Assembly (NCBI GenBank): GCA_930367215.1
Contig: OV884058.1
Coordinates: 106,105,802-106,169,801, forward strand
DNA length: 64,000 nt
Source: Pollenia angustigena
Taxonomy: Eukaryota > Arthropoda > Insecta > Diptera > Polleniidae
Direction of reading: 5' to 3'
Position 1 is the first letter of the stretch. The number at the start of each line of letters is the position of its first letter. The notes beneath the pieces are model-generated. The model ran no database searches and was not told where the DNA came from. It saw only the letters and a list, made by a program, of their open reading frames with translations. Shown in pieces: positions 42,529 through 54,960 of this stretch. The position numbers and the translations under genes were made by a program.

Positions 42529-42685
42529 CAGGGTTTAAAAAACTGCATTCGAAATCAAAACTGCCGAACAGAAAACGAAAATTTGTGTACAGAAGTAAAA
42601 GCAACAGTTTTTTTTTTGCCAATGACAAATGAAGGAGTGTAAGAAATGGCAGTTTTTCTACTTTGACTGCAGTTTTTTAACGCTG
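42529..42685. mobile_element. hAT-type MITE of 157 bp
   Basis: CAGGGTTTAAAAAACTGCA and inverted CAGCGTTAAAAAACTGCA. Flanks AATGTAAG and ATTTTAAG agree at 6 of 8 positions, a decayed 8-bp duplication at best. Confidence 0.55.
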
Positions 42686-42693
42686 ATTTTAAG

Positions 42694-43638
42694 TCAAATT
42701 ACAATTTATAAAGCTTTCATACCTTAATATGTTGTCTTTTTCTTTCAATATTTTCCAGGAATATTTTCTTTACCAGCTGGTAGTTTTATAAATTTTCTTC
42801 ATTGCTTTATGTCGTTTTGGTAATACAGTGGCTATGATAATACAGTTTTGTTATGGTTATGTCACCTTTAATTGGACCTTAAGTGGCAACGTATACTCGC
42901 GTTCGCATTGCGAACTATTCTCTTATTTTTTATATTTAGGGGGTTCAAAGAATATTTGGGTACATGTTAGGACTCATAGCATATGGTTTCTTTTAAAAAA
43001 TACTACATTTGTACTAAAATGATATTGTATATGAAACATTTTCATTTTTAAATCAATATAAGATGAATATTTACGTATTTTTAGATACTATATTGAAAAT
43101 GAGATATAATTTTTAAAATTCCCTACATTTGCCTTAAAATAAAAAATCTGTCCTTTTTTCCCTACGCTTGAAATTTTTCGAAAAAATCGATACAAAAAGG
43201 GAAAATTCCCTACATTTGGCATCACTGGTTTGTATACACTTTGGTTAATGTAAATTTTCCATTGCTTAGTAGTTGGCTTGAAGTTAGTCTATACAAGCCA
43301 ACTTAAAGTTGGCTTTTTTTGTAGTTAGCTACTCATTTGACGGCAGGGAATTTATTTTGGTTTTTTCTTGTTGTAAATAAATCCTTAAATTTAACATGCT
43401 TTTGCAAGTTGTTTTTGTTTTCATTTTGTTTTTCTTAACCTACTTACAACTACAATTAAGGTTGGAAGAATTTCAATTAATTGTACTGGGAAATGTAAGG
43501 GGAGATAAACTCACTGTTTATTGTTTATGTTTTTATTTCAACTTTGCTATTGTTACAAGTAGAACTGTTGCTTATAATTCTTATACGTTTAACAGTTTTA
43601 TTTAGTTTAATATCTTAAGTTTTTCTAAAATCTTTATG
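42694..43638. other. No gene recognised
   Basis: AT-rich. A small inverted pair near 43270-43315 (AGTTGGCTT ... AAGCCAACTT). No supported coding. Confidence 0.4.
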
Positions 43639-43646
43639 GATGAAGT

Positions 43647-44984
43647 CAGAGTTGCCAATTTAGCGCCTTTGGCGCTAGATTAAGCGCTTTTTAACTGTCG
43701 AAAAGGCGCATATTTTTTCCTTAGCGCTTTTTTTAAAAAGAGCGCTAAATTAGCGCTTTTATTGATACCCAACATTTTTGTACTTTTATTTGCACACATT
43801 AAACCAAAATTTGTTTCCGTTTTGAAAATACTTTACTCTGAAAAGCATTCTATACAAGGAAAGAACTTTATTTTCTAAAGAAATCCATTTCGTTTCTTAA
43901 AACAAGAAAATTCAAAACTAAATAACTGATTTTAACTTATTTTGTTCGTATTAAGTAAAAGTTTCTTAAATAAAGAAACATTTTCTCATGATTAAAAAAT
44001 TCACGTTTTTGGTATATGATCAAAAATTTCAAGAAGCATTTATTTAATATTAGTCTGATTTTAAAATAGAATCAAGAAACAAAGTTTTTTTTTATAAACT
44101 AACTAGTGCTATACATACGTTTTAATGTAAAAATTTTAGGCTTTTCTTCTGATTTTGTAAAATAAAAAGCAAAGAAAACTTGATTTAAGCAACTATAGAA
44201 TTAAAATTCATTTTTTAGCTGTATTTTAGTAAATTTTAGTTCGCTTTGAGTCACAACTTTTTGCTTATGTTTATATACAATAAGAAATTTTTGACTTGGA
44301 CGAGAATAGTGCAAAATTTTCGTGGTTCAAGACATATTTTCTGGTGAATTAGTAAATAATTCTTTCCGTGTATAGTTGAAATTATATTACTTTAAGCTTC
44401 CTTAAATATCAGAAAAGTCTTTTTAAAAATATTAAAATTTTATTAACACTGCTCGGCAAAAAACTAAAAAAAAGTCGATCTAGAGAACTTGATTATGTGA
44501 TTTTAATTCACTTTAGCGTGCTAAATGCAAATAGTTTATTCAATCACGTCTAGTTAACCTTTTGTTTACTGATTTCTTGCTTTTTTTATTCATAATATAC
44601 CTGGATTTCTGATAAATGAAAAAATACTAATTTGCATGGAAAAATATAATATAAAATATAAAATAATTATTTGTAAAATATCAATATCGTTCTCAAGTTA
44701 TGATAAAATATATGTAGCACATAAATGCCTTATTTCGGTCAAAATATAAGACTAGCCCATAAAAGAACAAGACATGATAGAAACAACTGAAAACGGATTT
44801 GAATTTAGCGCAGTAGTATCTTTGTTTTTCATACATTTTTATTTAAAACGATTTTTTTTGACGGCCAGTGTTACTAATAAAACTTGGATCTTAAACATGT
44901 CATTAAGTTTTTTATTTAAATTTTATTTAGCGCTTTTTGATTGGAGACACGGCGCTTTTTGATTAGAAATAGTTCACAACCCTG
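43647..44984. mobile_element. Non-autonomous hAT-type element of 1.3 kb (copy c)
   Basis: Perfect 8-bp flanks GATGAAGT (43639-43646 and 44985-44992). Left end CAGAGTTGCCAATTTAGCGC, right end inverted CAGGGTTGTGAACTATTTC. Clusters of AGCGCTTTT-type motifs near both ends look like subterminal transposase sites. No transposase frame. 1338 bp. Confidence 0.8.
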
Positions 44985-46245
44985 GATGAAGTTTCCTGAC
45001 GATCTGGCCTAAGAAACCAGTGAAATGCGCTTAGGAATAGCTTAAATTTCAGTGTTTTTATCAAGAATAAAAATTGGGAATTAAGCACGAATAACAAAAC
45101 CTTTTCAATTAAAATTTTGTATTCCCAAAAATTATTTTGATAATAAATACTTTAATTATAATCACGTATGTGATGAAAAATGATTTTGAAAACAAATAGA
45201 TTTAAAAACGATAATCGAAATTTATCACATTTTCTGATTTTCATTTCCAATAGTCGTTGAAAAGATGTTGACCACCGCTTTAGATCTTAGTCAAAAATTA
45301 ACCCTCTTACTTTTTTAAAACATTCACTGGGACATCATAAAATACCAGTTGTTTTACTCCAAATAATAATAAGAACATTTAAAAATATTTTTTTTAAGAA
45401 ACGCTTTTCTTAAAAAAGTTTCATAGGTTTTTTCCCGCAATTTCTTAATTTCCGGTAGAGCAGGTGTTTGTTTAGTTACTTAAATACTTAATTCGCCAAT
45501 GAAACTTATACTGCTACTATGCTTAAAATAATCGAATCTAAAGTATCTACAGTCGTCAGGCGCGGATTCAGGGGAGGGGGGAATTAAGGAAATTTCCCCC
45601 CCGTAAATTATAAAAATATGTTTTGTTAATTTCGATAATACAAGAATTCCCAATAAAAATTATTTGTTTAATGTACAAAATTTTTGGAAATCCCAGAAAG
45701 GTTTTTTTTATGGAATCTCTAACGAAATTTTCAATACGTATTTTTTTATTTTTTTTTTATTGAATCTCTAACGATTTTCAATAACTATCCATATCTTAAT
45801 CCCAATAGTTATTTATTAGATATTTCCAAAGAAACATCTAGTTTACCGTATTCAATTACTTATTATTCTACATTCAATCCCAGCAGGTGCCATCTATATC
45901 CAAAGACTAAACGTTTGACTTGATAATGCGTGCGGTTAAATTATTAAAAAGCCTTATGGCCATTTTCTCATTAGGCGATTATCTTTTTTCCCAACGAAAA
46001 ACTGCATATTAAAGAAATTTGGTTTTCTCAATGTCTCATTTGCTTCGATTTTATCGCAAAGCTAACCGGCACTCATCTGCCAATTATTAATTTTCCTTTT
46101 ATTTGCCGTACAGATAAATTCAATCAGCTGACTCCCAACTTTTACATGTATTGTGAGCGGCGTTGCCAGCTGAAAACAATGTTTTTTGTCGGTATATTGA
46201 GAAACCCAAAATCGTTAACGGACAGTTTATCGGTCCAATAAATTT

Positions 46246-47576
46246 ATGCTGACATTAAGTAACAGACAGTTTGTCGATAGATTGAGAAAATTGCCATTAG
46301 TATTTGCAATATATTCGAAAATTTTTGACGAAAGCAGTGATTTGTCTGGTAAAAGCCAGATTTCCTTATCTTTAAGATATTTCAATATACAACAACAAGT
46401 TTTTAGGGAAGAATTTATTGGCTTTGTTGTAAACGCATTTGAAGAGGCTTCAAAAGATATTGAAGACGTTGATGTGTCAATTGATGCGAAGGCACTATCA
46501 TCAATAGTTCTTAAAGCTTTGACAAATTTTGGTCCTGACTTAAAAAATTGTGTAGGAGATGGAACAGATGGGTGTCCTCTGATGTCAGCAGAAAATGGAG
46601 CTGTTCAAAATTTTTGGAAAAGCGACAAATACGAAACAAACGCCTTGCTATTCCCATAAATCGAACAACTCAATTTCTAAAAGCAATTAAGTGCCATTAT
46701 TACAAAAAGTTGTGTCATTTGTTAAAGAAACGACAAAATTTTTTAAATATAATCATCCCAAGCGAAAAACAGTTTTAGCAAAGTATTTGGGAGCCAAACT
46801 CTCTTCATTATGCGTCTTTGCAAAAAGTGTACATCATATAGTAGAAGCCTTGGACAAAAATATCTGAGTGGAAAGGTAGGGTCTCTACCTTTATATTATG
46901 GAACTCACTTAGTACTTTTAAATTTATTTGCGGAATATACATATTAAGTGTGAGACCTATTGTAACACAGCCACTTAGTATCGTTTTACAAAAGCAAGAT
47001 AAAGATCTTCAAAAAGGATCAAGCCTAATAAAAATTTTAATCATATACCTTGAAGAAAAAAGTAATAAAGCCGAAGAACAATTTAAAGCGATTTCTGAAA
47101 AAGTTAATGTTATTTGCGATCAAATCGAGGTTCCTATCGAAAAGACAAGATTTGAACGAAACAATCACATCCAAAATGTTGTAGGTTACATTCCTCTTAT
47201 TGAATTTATTTTAGAAGATCTCATAACAACTTTCATAATAGATATCCCAAGTGTAATCAAGTCATATACAGATACAAAACTGTTAAAACCACAACTAGCT
47301 GATGAGCTGATTATATTTGGTAAAAGAGATAAGCACCTACTAAGATCTAAACTTGAGCCAGATCTATCAGATTACGTTGTAGATGCCCAAATCTAAGAAA
47401 AATATTTCAAATTTTCGTTTCAATGCTCAGTAAAGCTACGAGCGGGAGGTCATTTCCTACCCTTCGTCGAATAAAAACATGGCTCAGATCAACAATGACA
47501 GAAGATAGACTGTACTGTCTAAATTTGCCTCACAAGGAGATCATAAATTGCTTATTTAAAAAGATTAATGTATATT
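46246..47576 (+). pseudogene. hAT transposase (DUF4371/ZMYM1-like)
   Basis: Pieces in different frames, in the right order: FDESSDLSGKSQISLSLRYF with FREEFIGFV (start of the RNase-H-like domain, first acidic residue in DESSD), CVGDGTDGCPLMSAENGAVQ (second block), then VKETTKFFKYNHPKRKTVLA, then 46950-47396 (VTQPLSIVLQKQDKDLQKGS), and finally the C-terminal dimerisation block SKATSGRSFPTLRRIKTWLR with STMTEDRL ending near 47576. At least three frame changes and missing segments. The N-terminal zinc finger region was not recognised. It would have catalysed cut-and-paste transposition. Confidence 0.8.
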
Positions 47577-48358
47577 GAACTGATCTTATATTTTATTTAA
47601 CCTTTTTGTTGAGTTTTTTTTTAATTAGGGTAATAACTTTTTTTGGACAAAATTTCTTCATCCCACCACGCGATGGGCAATTTTGTATTGATAATGAAAA
47701 TAATTTTTTAGGCCATTTTGGCCAAAAAAGTTTTCGCACCAAATGCAATTTCTAAAGCTCCTCAAAAAATTTTTTTTTTTTTAATTTCCATACACATTAT
47801 ATATGGTACATTGAGAGCCACTTTTTGGGTTTGAGATTAAAGTTAAGTTCATAGAAAATTTGGTTTTCAAGCCTTTATTAAATTTAAAATGTTTTTAGGA
47901 ATACAGGCATAAATACATAAAATAAGCAACTGTATAACAAAAATGTAAAGCTATTTTTTTGGGTTTTTATGAAATAAGTTTTAAGTTTAAAGTGCGAGTT
48001 GATTTACATAATGGAAAAATATCTTGTGCAACTTTAATAGCTCGTTCCGCGCATATATTACTACGCTGCTGAAAATTATCACTGTTTCATATATCCGCCA
48101 AACAACTCATCTATCACAACATCTATCATTTGCCATTCAAATTTAGTTTATTATCTCGAAAAAGTAATACATAATTTCTTAATATTTTTTCACGGTCTAT
48201 ACGGCTATGCGATGAAGAATTTGATACTCGCAAAAATTGCAAAAAGTACTTACCCTAATATTTATATTGTTTTTAATAAACTTTTAAAAACAAATTTTTT
48301 ACTTTTTTGTATCATACAAAATTTCCCCCCCAAAAGGCTCAAGCTGGATCCGCGCCTG
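47577..48358. other. hAT 3' region with a repeat-derived segment
   Basis: No frame. Around 47815-47855 lies a stretch (GAGAGCCACTTTTTGGGTTT and following) that matches the complement of 30008-30046 in the PHD-finger frame. Confidence 0.5.
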
Positions 48359-48551
48359 ACAGCCGTATTCATAATGAAAGTTTGGCATGAAGTTAGCACA
48401 AAGTGTATTCATAATACACTGCCAAACTCTGGCTAACGATTTGCTAAACTCTTGTTAACGCGCTGCCAAACGTTTGTCAACTTTTGAATAACAGCTATTT
48501 AATGTTAAGTATGTTTTTTTTTATTTACTGTTTCCTTTTTAATTTCCTATC

Positions 48552-48886
48552 TTTTTATACCCACACCACAATAGTGGAGAGGGTATTATGCATTTGTGCT
48601 GATGTGTGTAACGCCTTAAAATATTGGTCCTAGACCCACCTTAAAGTATACCGACCGACTCAGAATCACTTTCTGATATATCTGATAAATATATGGACAC
48701 ATAAGCTATACAGGTTTTAGGGGGCAATTTCTGCCGCTCACAAACTTTTAAACGGATTTTAATGACATTTTATAAACATAGATAAATCTATATTTATATG
48801 GACATATAAGCATGATGTGTTTTTTAATACTGTGGTGTAGGGTATCATATGGTCGGGCTTGACCGACTATACTTTCTCAATTGTTT
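48552..48886 (+). mobile_element. INE-1-like element, family C, internally deleted (copy 3)
   Basis: Same start as 40691 (TTTTATACCCACACCACAAT) and same end (GGTCGGGCTTGACCGACTAT), but only 335 bp; about half of the interior is missing. Confidence 0.78.
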
Positions 48887-50999
48887 TTATTTTATTTAAA
48901 TTTTAAAATCTTTTTAAAATTTTTTGTATGTGGAGGATAAAAGAAAAAAATGACAAAACCAGCGATGATTTATGCAAAACGTGTTGCATTTTCAAGTAAG
49001 ATAATGTGGCATCATTAAAATTCAGAGTTGTTTTATTAAAAGTTAGCAGATAGAGAAAAGTTCGTTATGAATTTACTCTGTGCTTCCAAGCTGCTAACCC
49101 TAGATCTACACTAAAGATAAATATCTCAGCCAGTTGGCAATAACGTCGGCAGAATAGCAAAGCAATATTGCTTATTGCTCAGCTTATGTTAAGGGCATGG
49201 GAAAACGTATTTATGTTAACTCATAATTTGAAAAACATCAAGGAAGAAGGTGCAGTGTAAAAACTGGCGCTTTCTTCCAAAAATTTTTTTATTGATATAA
49301 ATTCTTTCTTATTCGACTTTATTATTAAAATGTATATTAATTTGTTTAAGCTTGAGGTCTTTTTTATATAAAAATATTAATTTTACTTTAACAAAAAAAA
49401 ATTAATAAAACTAATATTTTTATAAAAAGAAGAACTCAAACTTTAACAAATTAATATAAACTAGTGTTCGCCTAATGGTCAAAATTCGACCATACATTTT
49501 TTTGTAAATATGAAGAAAACATAATTCATTTTTTTTCCTTCAGAGTGGATCGATTTGGCGATGGACCAACCTCCGGTTCATATTTTAACTTCTACGTGAA
49601 TTAATTTAATTTTGTAAGTTCGGTATAAAAAAAAAACCAATTGAAAAACAAAAAATTATCATAAAGTCTTCTTTATATATTGTCATCCACTCAGGACGTT
49701 GCCCATTTAATTTTATTTTTATATGTCTAATATTAACGAAAATTAATCAAAGTACCAGCTATTGAACGAAAAAGTACCAAAAAGCTTCCCTTACATGTTC
49801 TTATTCACCAAGTTTAATGTATAATTTTATCTTTATAAATCGAATATTAACGAATATTCAAACAGTTCCAGATGAAGAACAAAAAATACCAGCATTTTTT
49901 ATCTTATAGGTTATCACTCACTCAGGACCCTACACCTATAATATTATGTTTCTAAGTTCAACATTATAGAAAATTTAAAAATTATCACATGAAGCATAGA
50001 AAAGTAAAAAAAAGAAATTTAGTTTTCCGTATTTCGCCTATTCCGTATTTCCTTTTCTCCTCCTAGAGGTTCGGTTGACAAACAAAGGAAGAAAGCGTTC
50101 TTAACTGTTTTGCCTGGTCCGATTTATATAGTCGAAATACCGAAAACCGGTTTCTGAAAAATTTCGAATAATCGATCACCCTAATTTTTTATTATTTGAA
50201 AATTGAAAATAAATTTTTATTTATTTATTTTGCATCTGTGTTAGTAGCAATTTTGAACGCTAATAACTCTGAAATTATTGAACAGATTTTAATAAAATAT
50301 ATATTGTGCACTTCTTTGAGTAAATACCTTTCAAATGGTGTATATTTTGTTCAAATCGGTTGACATGCAGAGGAGGAAAGTGTTCTTAACTGTTTTGCCT
50401 TAGCCGATTTATATATAGATAATTAGTATTGTGGTTATTTTGTTGAACTATTTATGGTTTTTAATCCAAATTTTTAATATTTTTAATTAGGCTTAAGTTC
50501 ATGAAATTTAATTTTTTATTAAATTATTTTTATGAAGAAAGGAATTTTACAACATGAAATTAATATAAATTTAAATAATATAGGTCGAATAAGAAAAAAA
50601 TTACGTATATAAATAAAAATAATTTTTGTAATTTTATTTTAGTGTTTATTAAATTCATTAATTTAATTCATTTACTATAATTATAATTTGCTACCATTTC
50701 ACAAATTTGATTTCTTTCTCACACAATTTGCTTTTATATTTTTCTTTTTTGCTTCTTTTTTCTCAATCGATAACCAAATTTTACGTTTTATGTAAGCAAT
50801 AATTGTCAACGATTTGTCAAAATGGACTAACAATTATTGCAACATAAATTGTCGGCAATAAATATGAACAAGAAATTGCTGTCTACATTAAAGATAACAT
50901 AATTTTGACATTTACTGCAATATATGTCGCAATAATTATCTCTGGTATAGACGGGCAGTAAGCTTAATCGGCATTCTAGTTAGCAGCTCGTTGTACGTA
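48887..50999. other. Intergenic-like interior, no gene recognised
   Basis: AT-rich with repeated short motifs. ATTTTTATAT and AATATTAACGAA motifs recur around 49680-49990. CCGGTTTCTGAAAAATTTCG near 50145 resembles 29380-29500. A reverse fragment of the 562-bp repeat lies at about 50420-50570. Confidence 0.45.
50420..50570 (-). repeat. Fragment of the 562-bp repeat family
   Basis: ATTAGTATTGTGGTTATTTT, then GGCTTAAGTTCATGAAATTT, matches the complement of 8913-9010 and of 9478-9572, extending into the preceding AT-rich tail (ATGTTGTAAAATTCC reversed). Confidence 0.75.
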
Positions 51000-51983
51000 C
51001 ACAGAAAAAATTATTTTTCCAATTCAAACAAAAAATTTGTAGAATCAAACAATTTTTTGTCTAAAATCGGTCCTACAAACAAATTCGCATATTCAAACAA
51101 TTTATTTGCATTTTGTTTATTGAAAAAAAAACGCCGATTTTTTCAAACAAATAATTTTACAGAATCAAACAAAAAGTTTACTGAAATTCATATAAATTTC
51201 AAACAAATAATTTTGCTGAATCAAACAAAAAAGTTTTGGCACAAGCAAGCACTGTTGGCGAAGATGAAGCAGAGCAGAGCGGCCGGGTTTGAGACACATT
51301 TTTTGTTGGAATAATTTTTGAAGGAAGTCATATTTATACTCACAGTGTTTTTCTTCATCACTCTCTGTTGCTTTATCCTTTCCTTTGCTAATGAAGAAGA
51401 AATGTAACCAAAAACGGCGGCAGACCGACTCGATATGTTTTCCGCCATCATTCTATTTATGCATTTGATGTATTTAAACAAACTATTTGAAAAAATTGAA
51501 TACGGGATTTTGTTTTTTTTTACCAACTTTAAAACCAACCAAAAATTTATTTTGTGTTTTTCTGTTGTTTAAAAAAAATGAAACGTTTTTTTACCTGCTA
51601 TTGTTTTTGTTGTTTTTTTTACTACAAACCTCGTCACGCTATTTTATCATTTTTCTTATTGCTGTACTTTTTTAAAGCGTCCAAAAATAGACTGCATGTG
51701 TTTTTTGTTGTAGTTCTTATATTTCACATAAAGAAGTGTTCTTACAATCAATAAAAAAATGCAAAAAGACGACAACATTATAGAGCGTTAAATATTTCAT
51801 ACAAAATTATGAAAACTTCAAACCAATAGCGCGCTTATTAAATTTTTGAAGAGTTGTCCACATTTTTGTTGGTTAAATAAAAATCAAACAAAAATATTGA
51901 TTGAATCAGTAAAAAAATTTGTAGAAATCAAAAAAATTTTCAAACAAGCGTTTGAAAATAATTCGGCAATAATTTTTTCTGTG
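51000..51983. mobile_element. TA-target element, CACAGAAAAAATTATT ends
   Basis: CACAGAAAAAATTATT at the left and inverted AATAATTTTTTCTGTG at the right, TA on both sides. The left part has tandem units with AATCAAACAA motifs. No transposase seen. 984 bp, Tc1/mariner-type ends. Confidence 0.72.
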
Positions 51984-52267
51984 TAGTGTTCAAACTGTGG
52001 CTAACTTTTTGTTATGAATACGGCTGCTATATACTAGCAAAAATTAAAAAATTATATATTAATGTTATTTTATGACAATTCAAGTTTGAATTTTTTTTTA
52101 TTTAAAAAACTAATTTATTTATTTTAAATGCATTTATAGGTTATACATTTTATTTATTTCCATGTAATACTAAAGTTTAAATTTATGACCAATTATTCAG
52201 AAATTAACTTTGAGACACGACCTTAATGGAACATGTGCGCAGACTAAAATAAATTAACACTTCATAG

Positions 52268-52465
52268 CAAGGCGAATTGACTAGAAGGTGGGGTCAAGTC
52301 AACATGTGGTGTTTTTTTTCGGTGGTCGAGTTGTCAAAGTTTGTATACAAACTAGTTTTTTATGTAAACAAACCTGTTTTTTTTTACTAGCAATATTTTT
52401 GACAAACCGACCACAGAAGCATTGTAGTTGTAGAGTTGACCTCACCTTGTAGTCAATTCGCCTTG
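52268..52465. mobile_element. 198-bp hAT-type MITE (copy 2)
   Basis: CAAGGCGAATTGACTAGAAG and inverted partner at the right end. Identical 8-mer CTTCATAG on both flanks (52260-52267 and 52466-52473). Same family and length as 22845-23042, opposite orientation. Confidence 0.9.
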
Positions 52466-52714
52466 CTTCATAGAATGCGTATTTGTTACAGTAACTTGTC
52501 AACTTACTCTAAAAGAATCGTAACTTTACGGTTGTTTTATGTTCTCTTTAATTTTTATACTCTTTTTCATTGTTTTTCTCCTTCGCCAAACCTAAAAACT
52601 CACTATAAAGTATGTTCACTCTATAGAGGTTCATGAGTGTTCACTCTACAGAGTAGACAATGCAAACATTCTGCTGTTCACTCAAACGAGGTATTCATAG
52701 CATCGGGTGTTCAC

Positions 52715-54395
52715 TAGACTGGTCGCATCTTGTATGGTATTTTTTTTTTAAATTTAATTGTTTGCGCTGCTTAAAATATGAGGTTTGGTGTAAGAAATCA
52801 TGACCTAATTTTTCAGGTCAATCCGACGGTGCCTAGCCGTGCCGGGTGGGGCCCAAAGTTCCCCATTTTATAAAAAAAAACATATTTTCTATCAGATCTT
52901 TATAGTTATACTAGTTGAAAAGCTGAAAATCAAAAATATGACTACGCTACGATCTTCCGCAGAGAAAGTACTTCAAGTGTGCTTCCTATGTCATCAGATG
53001 GCTTCAGAAAGTTGCGGAAAGAATAGGACATACATGCAAACATCCTGACATACTAAGAAATTATATATTTGGGGGATTCACAAGGTAGTCATAAAGTTGT
53101 AAAGTCATATTTCTTAAAATAATTACATGAAATATATTTGACTGCTGTGGGCTATCGCTTATAATTTATATTTCTACTGTACAGTTATGATTAATCAATG
53201 AACACAGCATTCAAATTTTTATTTTGATTGAAACACAACAACATTTATTTTAAACAATTGTAAAATATTATTTAGGACATTATGACGATATGACTTGATA
53301 GCACACCTTGTGAATCCCCTAATTGTATAGATAGATTAAAGTATTTGCAGTTTAATATTTTAGTATGATACGAACGAAAGATTTTTAACTAATTTTAACT
53401 AATTCGGGGTCGCTGAATCCAGTGGTGCTAGCCGTTTTTTTAGGTTAGCTTTAGTTTTCGAGATATACCGTTATTTCGAAAATTAAGGATGTTGCACAAC
53501 ATATGTTCGCGCAACTCAAAAACGCTTTAGCTTATTGAAAAACTAAAAAAAAACCGAAATTCGGCAATAAAATTTACCTTAAGAAAGTTAAAACTTTTTT
53601 CTTCATATTGGCTTTGGTTTTCGAGATATACCGTTATTTCGAAAATTAGGGAGGTTGCACAACATATGTTCGCGTAACTCAAAAACGCTTTAGTTTATTG
53701 AAAAACAAAAAAAAACGAAATTCCGCAATAAAATTTACTTTAAGAAAGTTAAAACTTTTTTCTTCATATTGGCTATGGTTTTCGAGATATACCGTTATTT
53801 CGAAAATTAAGGAGGTTGCACAACATATGTTCGCGTAACTCAAAAACGCTTTAGCTTATTGAAAAACTAAAAAAAACCGAAATTCCGCAATAAAATTTAC
53901 TTTAAGAAAGGTAAAACGTTTTTCTTATATGCGCAGTCGTTTTACAAACATAATTTTTTTTCTGGAAAAAAAATAATTTTTTTATTAAAATTTCGGAATT
54001 TTTGTTAAAAAAAAAAAACCGAAAAAAATGAATAAAAAAATTGAAAAATGGAGGTATGCTTCTAATTTTATAGAGTCATATAAAAAACAATATTGCAAAC
54101 AAAACAAGCTATAAATGATTAAAATCTGTTCACAACTTTTGATTTTATGTATTCACAAAAGACGAAAAATTTTAATTAATTTAAGAATTTTATTAAACCG
54201 CCATATTTGTATAATTGAAATTCTTATACTTGGCCCGTGTAGTGCCTAGGATGCCTCAAGAAGGGTCAAATGTATGACCAACATAATTTTTAATTCGAAG
54301 CTATTATTTTTAAAAAATACATTAAAAATTGGAAAATGCAACTATGCTTCTACAACAATTTTTTTTAATGAAAATTTCGAAAAATTATTCAACAA
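52715..54395 (+). repeat. Left long TIR of the hAT-like element
   Basis: Contains TTTTCGAGATATACCGTTAT in three tandem units of roughly 130-170 bp (53450-53930), GGGCCCAAAGTTCCCC near the outer end and TGCTTCTACAACAATTTTTT at the inner end. Carries the extra MITE at 53070-53321. Confidence 0.8.
53070..53321. mobile_element. 252-bp MITE with an empty-site control in the other arm
   Basis: TGGGGGATTCACAAGGT at the left, inverted ACCTTGTGAATCCCCTA at the right, ATT on both flanks. The corresponding place in the right arm (near 59728) reads as one uninterrupted site with a single ATT. Confidence 0.8.
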
Positions 54396-54960
54396 ACGAA
54401 ATAATTATCAAACCTTTAAAATGTACCACTAACAATGAAAGTAAAACAACGGTAGTTCGTATTAGAGGTCTGCTTTGAATAATTCACTTGTTTGCCTTTA
54501 TTCAAAGTGCACAACATTTACTCAAATATTTAACATTCAAAAATATAAGAAAAGAGTAAACCATATACAAAAATAAGAGAGAATGAATTGAATAAAATAT
54601 TTGTTTACTGTAAATGAATTTGAGAGTCATTCATACATAACAAAACAGTGGAATGACCCGTTAGAGAGAGCAAGTTTAAAAAAAATATTCGAATAATTTT
54701 TGAATTATTGAATGTCCATACATTTATTTGAATACATTGACATAATATGTGTGTAAGCTTGTGGCTTCTTTTATTTGTAAGAGTTAAGCTTACACATACA
54801 TACGTAATGTGTAGGTACAGAAATTTTACATTCAAATTATATTTGAATATTTCATTCATTTGACTTGAGTTGACTGAATTGAATGAGTTTTTTTTCGTTT
54901 TGTCTTTGGTTATTCTTTCATTTGTTTCTTTATTATTGGGTGCTCGACACATTGTAGTTA

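Larger units (their letters stand above)
45557..48358 (+). mobile_element. hAT element with decayed transposase
   Basis: TIR CAGGCGCGGATTCAG at the left and inverted CAGGCGCGGATCCAG at the right, with C/G-runs just inside. Flanks ACAGTCGT and ACAGCCGT agree at 7 of 8. The enclosed frame fragments match hAT transposases of the ZMYM1/DUF4371 type. 2.8 kb, so close to full length for such an element. Confidence 0.85.
45550..52026. mobile_element. TIR element with CAGCCGTATTCATAA ends
   Basis: Right end TTATGAATACGGCTG at 52012-52026. The left end CAGCCGTATTCATAA at 48360 was split by the hAT at 45557, leaving CAGTCGT at 45550-45556. CTA flanks both sides (45547-45549 and 52027-52029), a possible 3-bp target duplication. 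Besides the hAT it contains an INE-1-like copy and a TA-target element. Own coding capacity not seen. Confidence 0.6.

Noticed and set aside
51221..51675. Several overlapping frames of 60-105 codons
   Set aside because: Low-complexity, F/K-rich, no motif; they lie inside a TA-target element.
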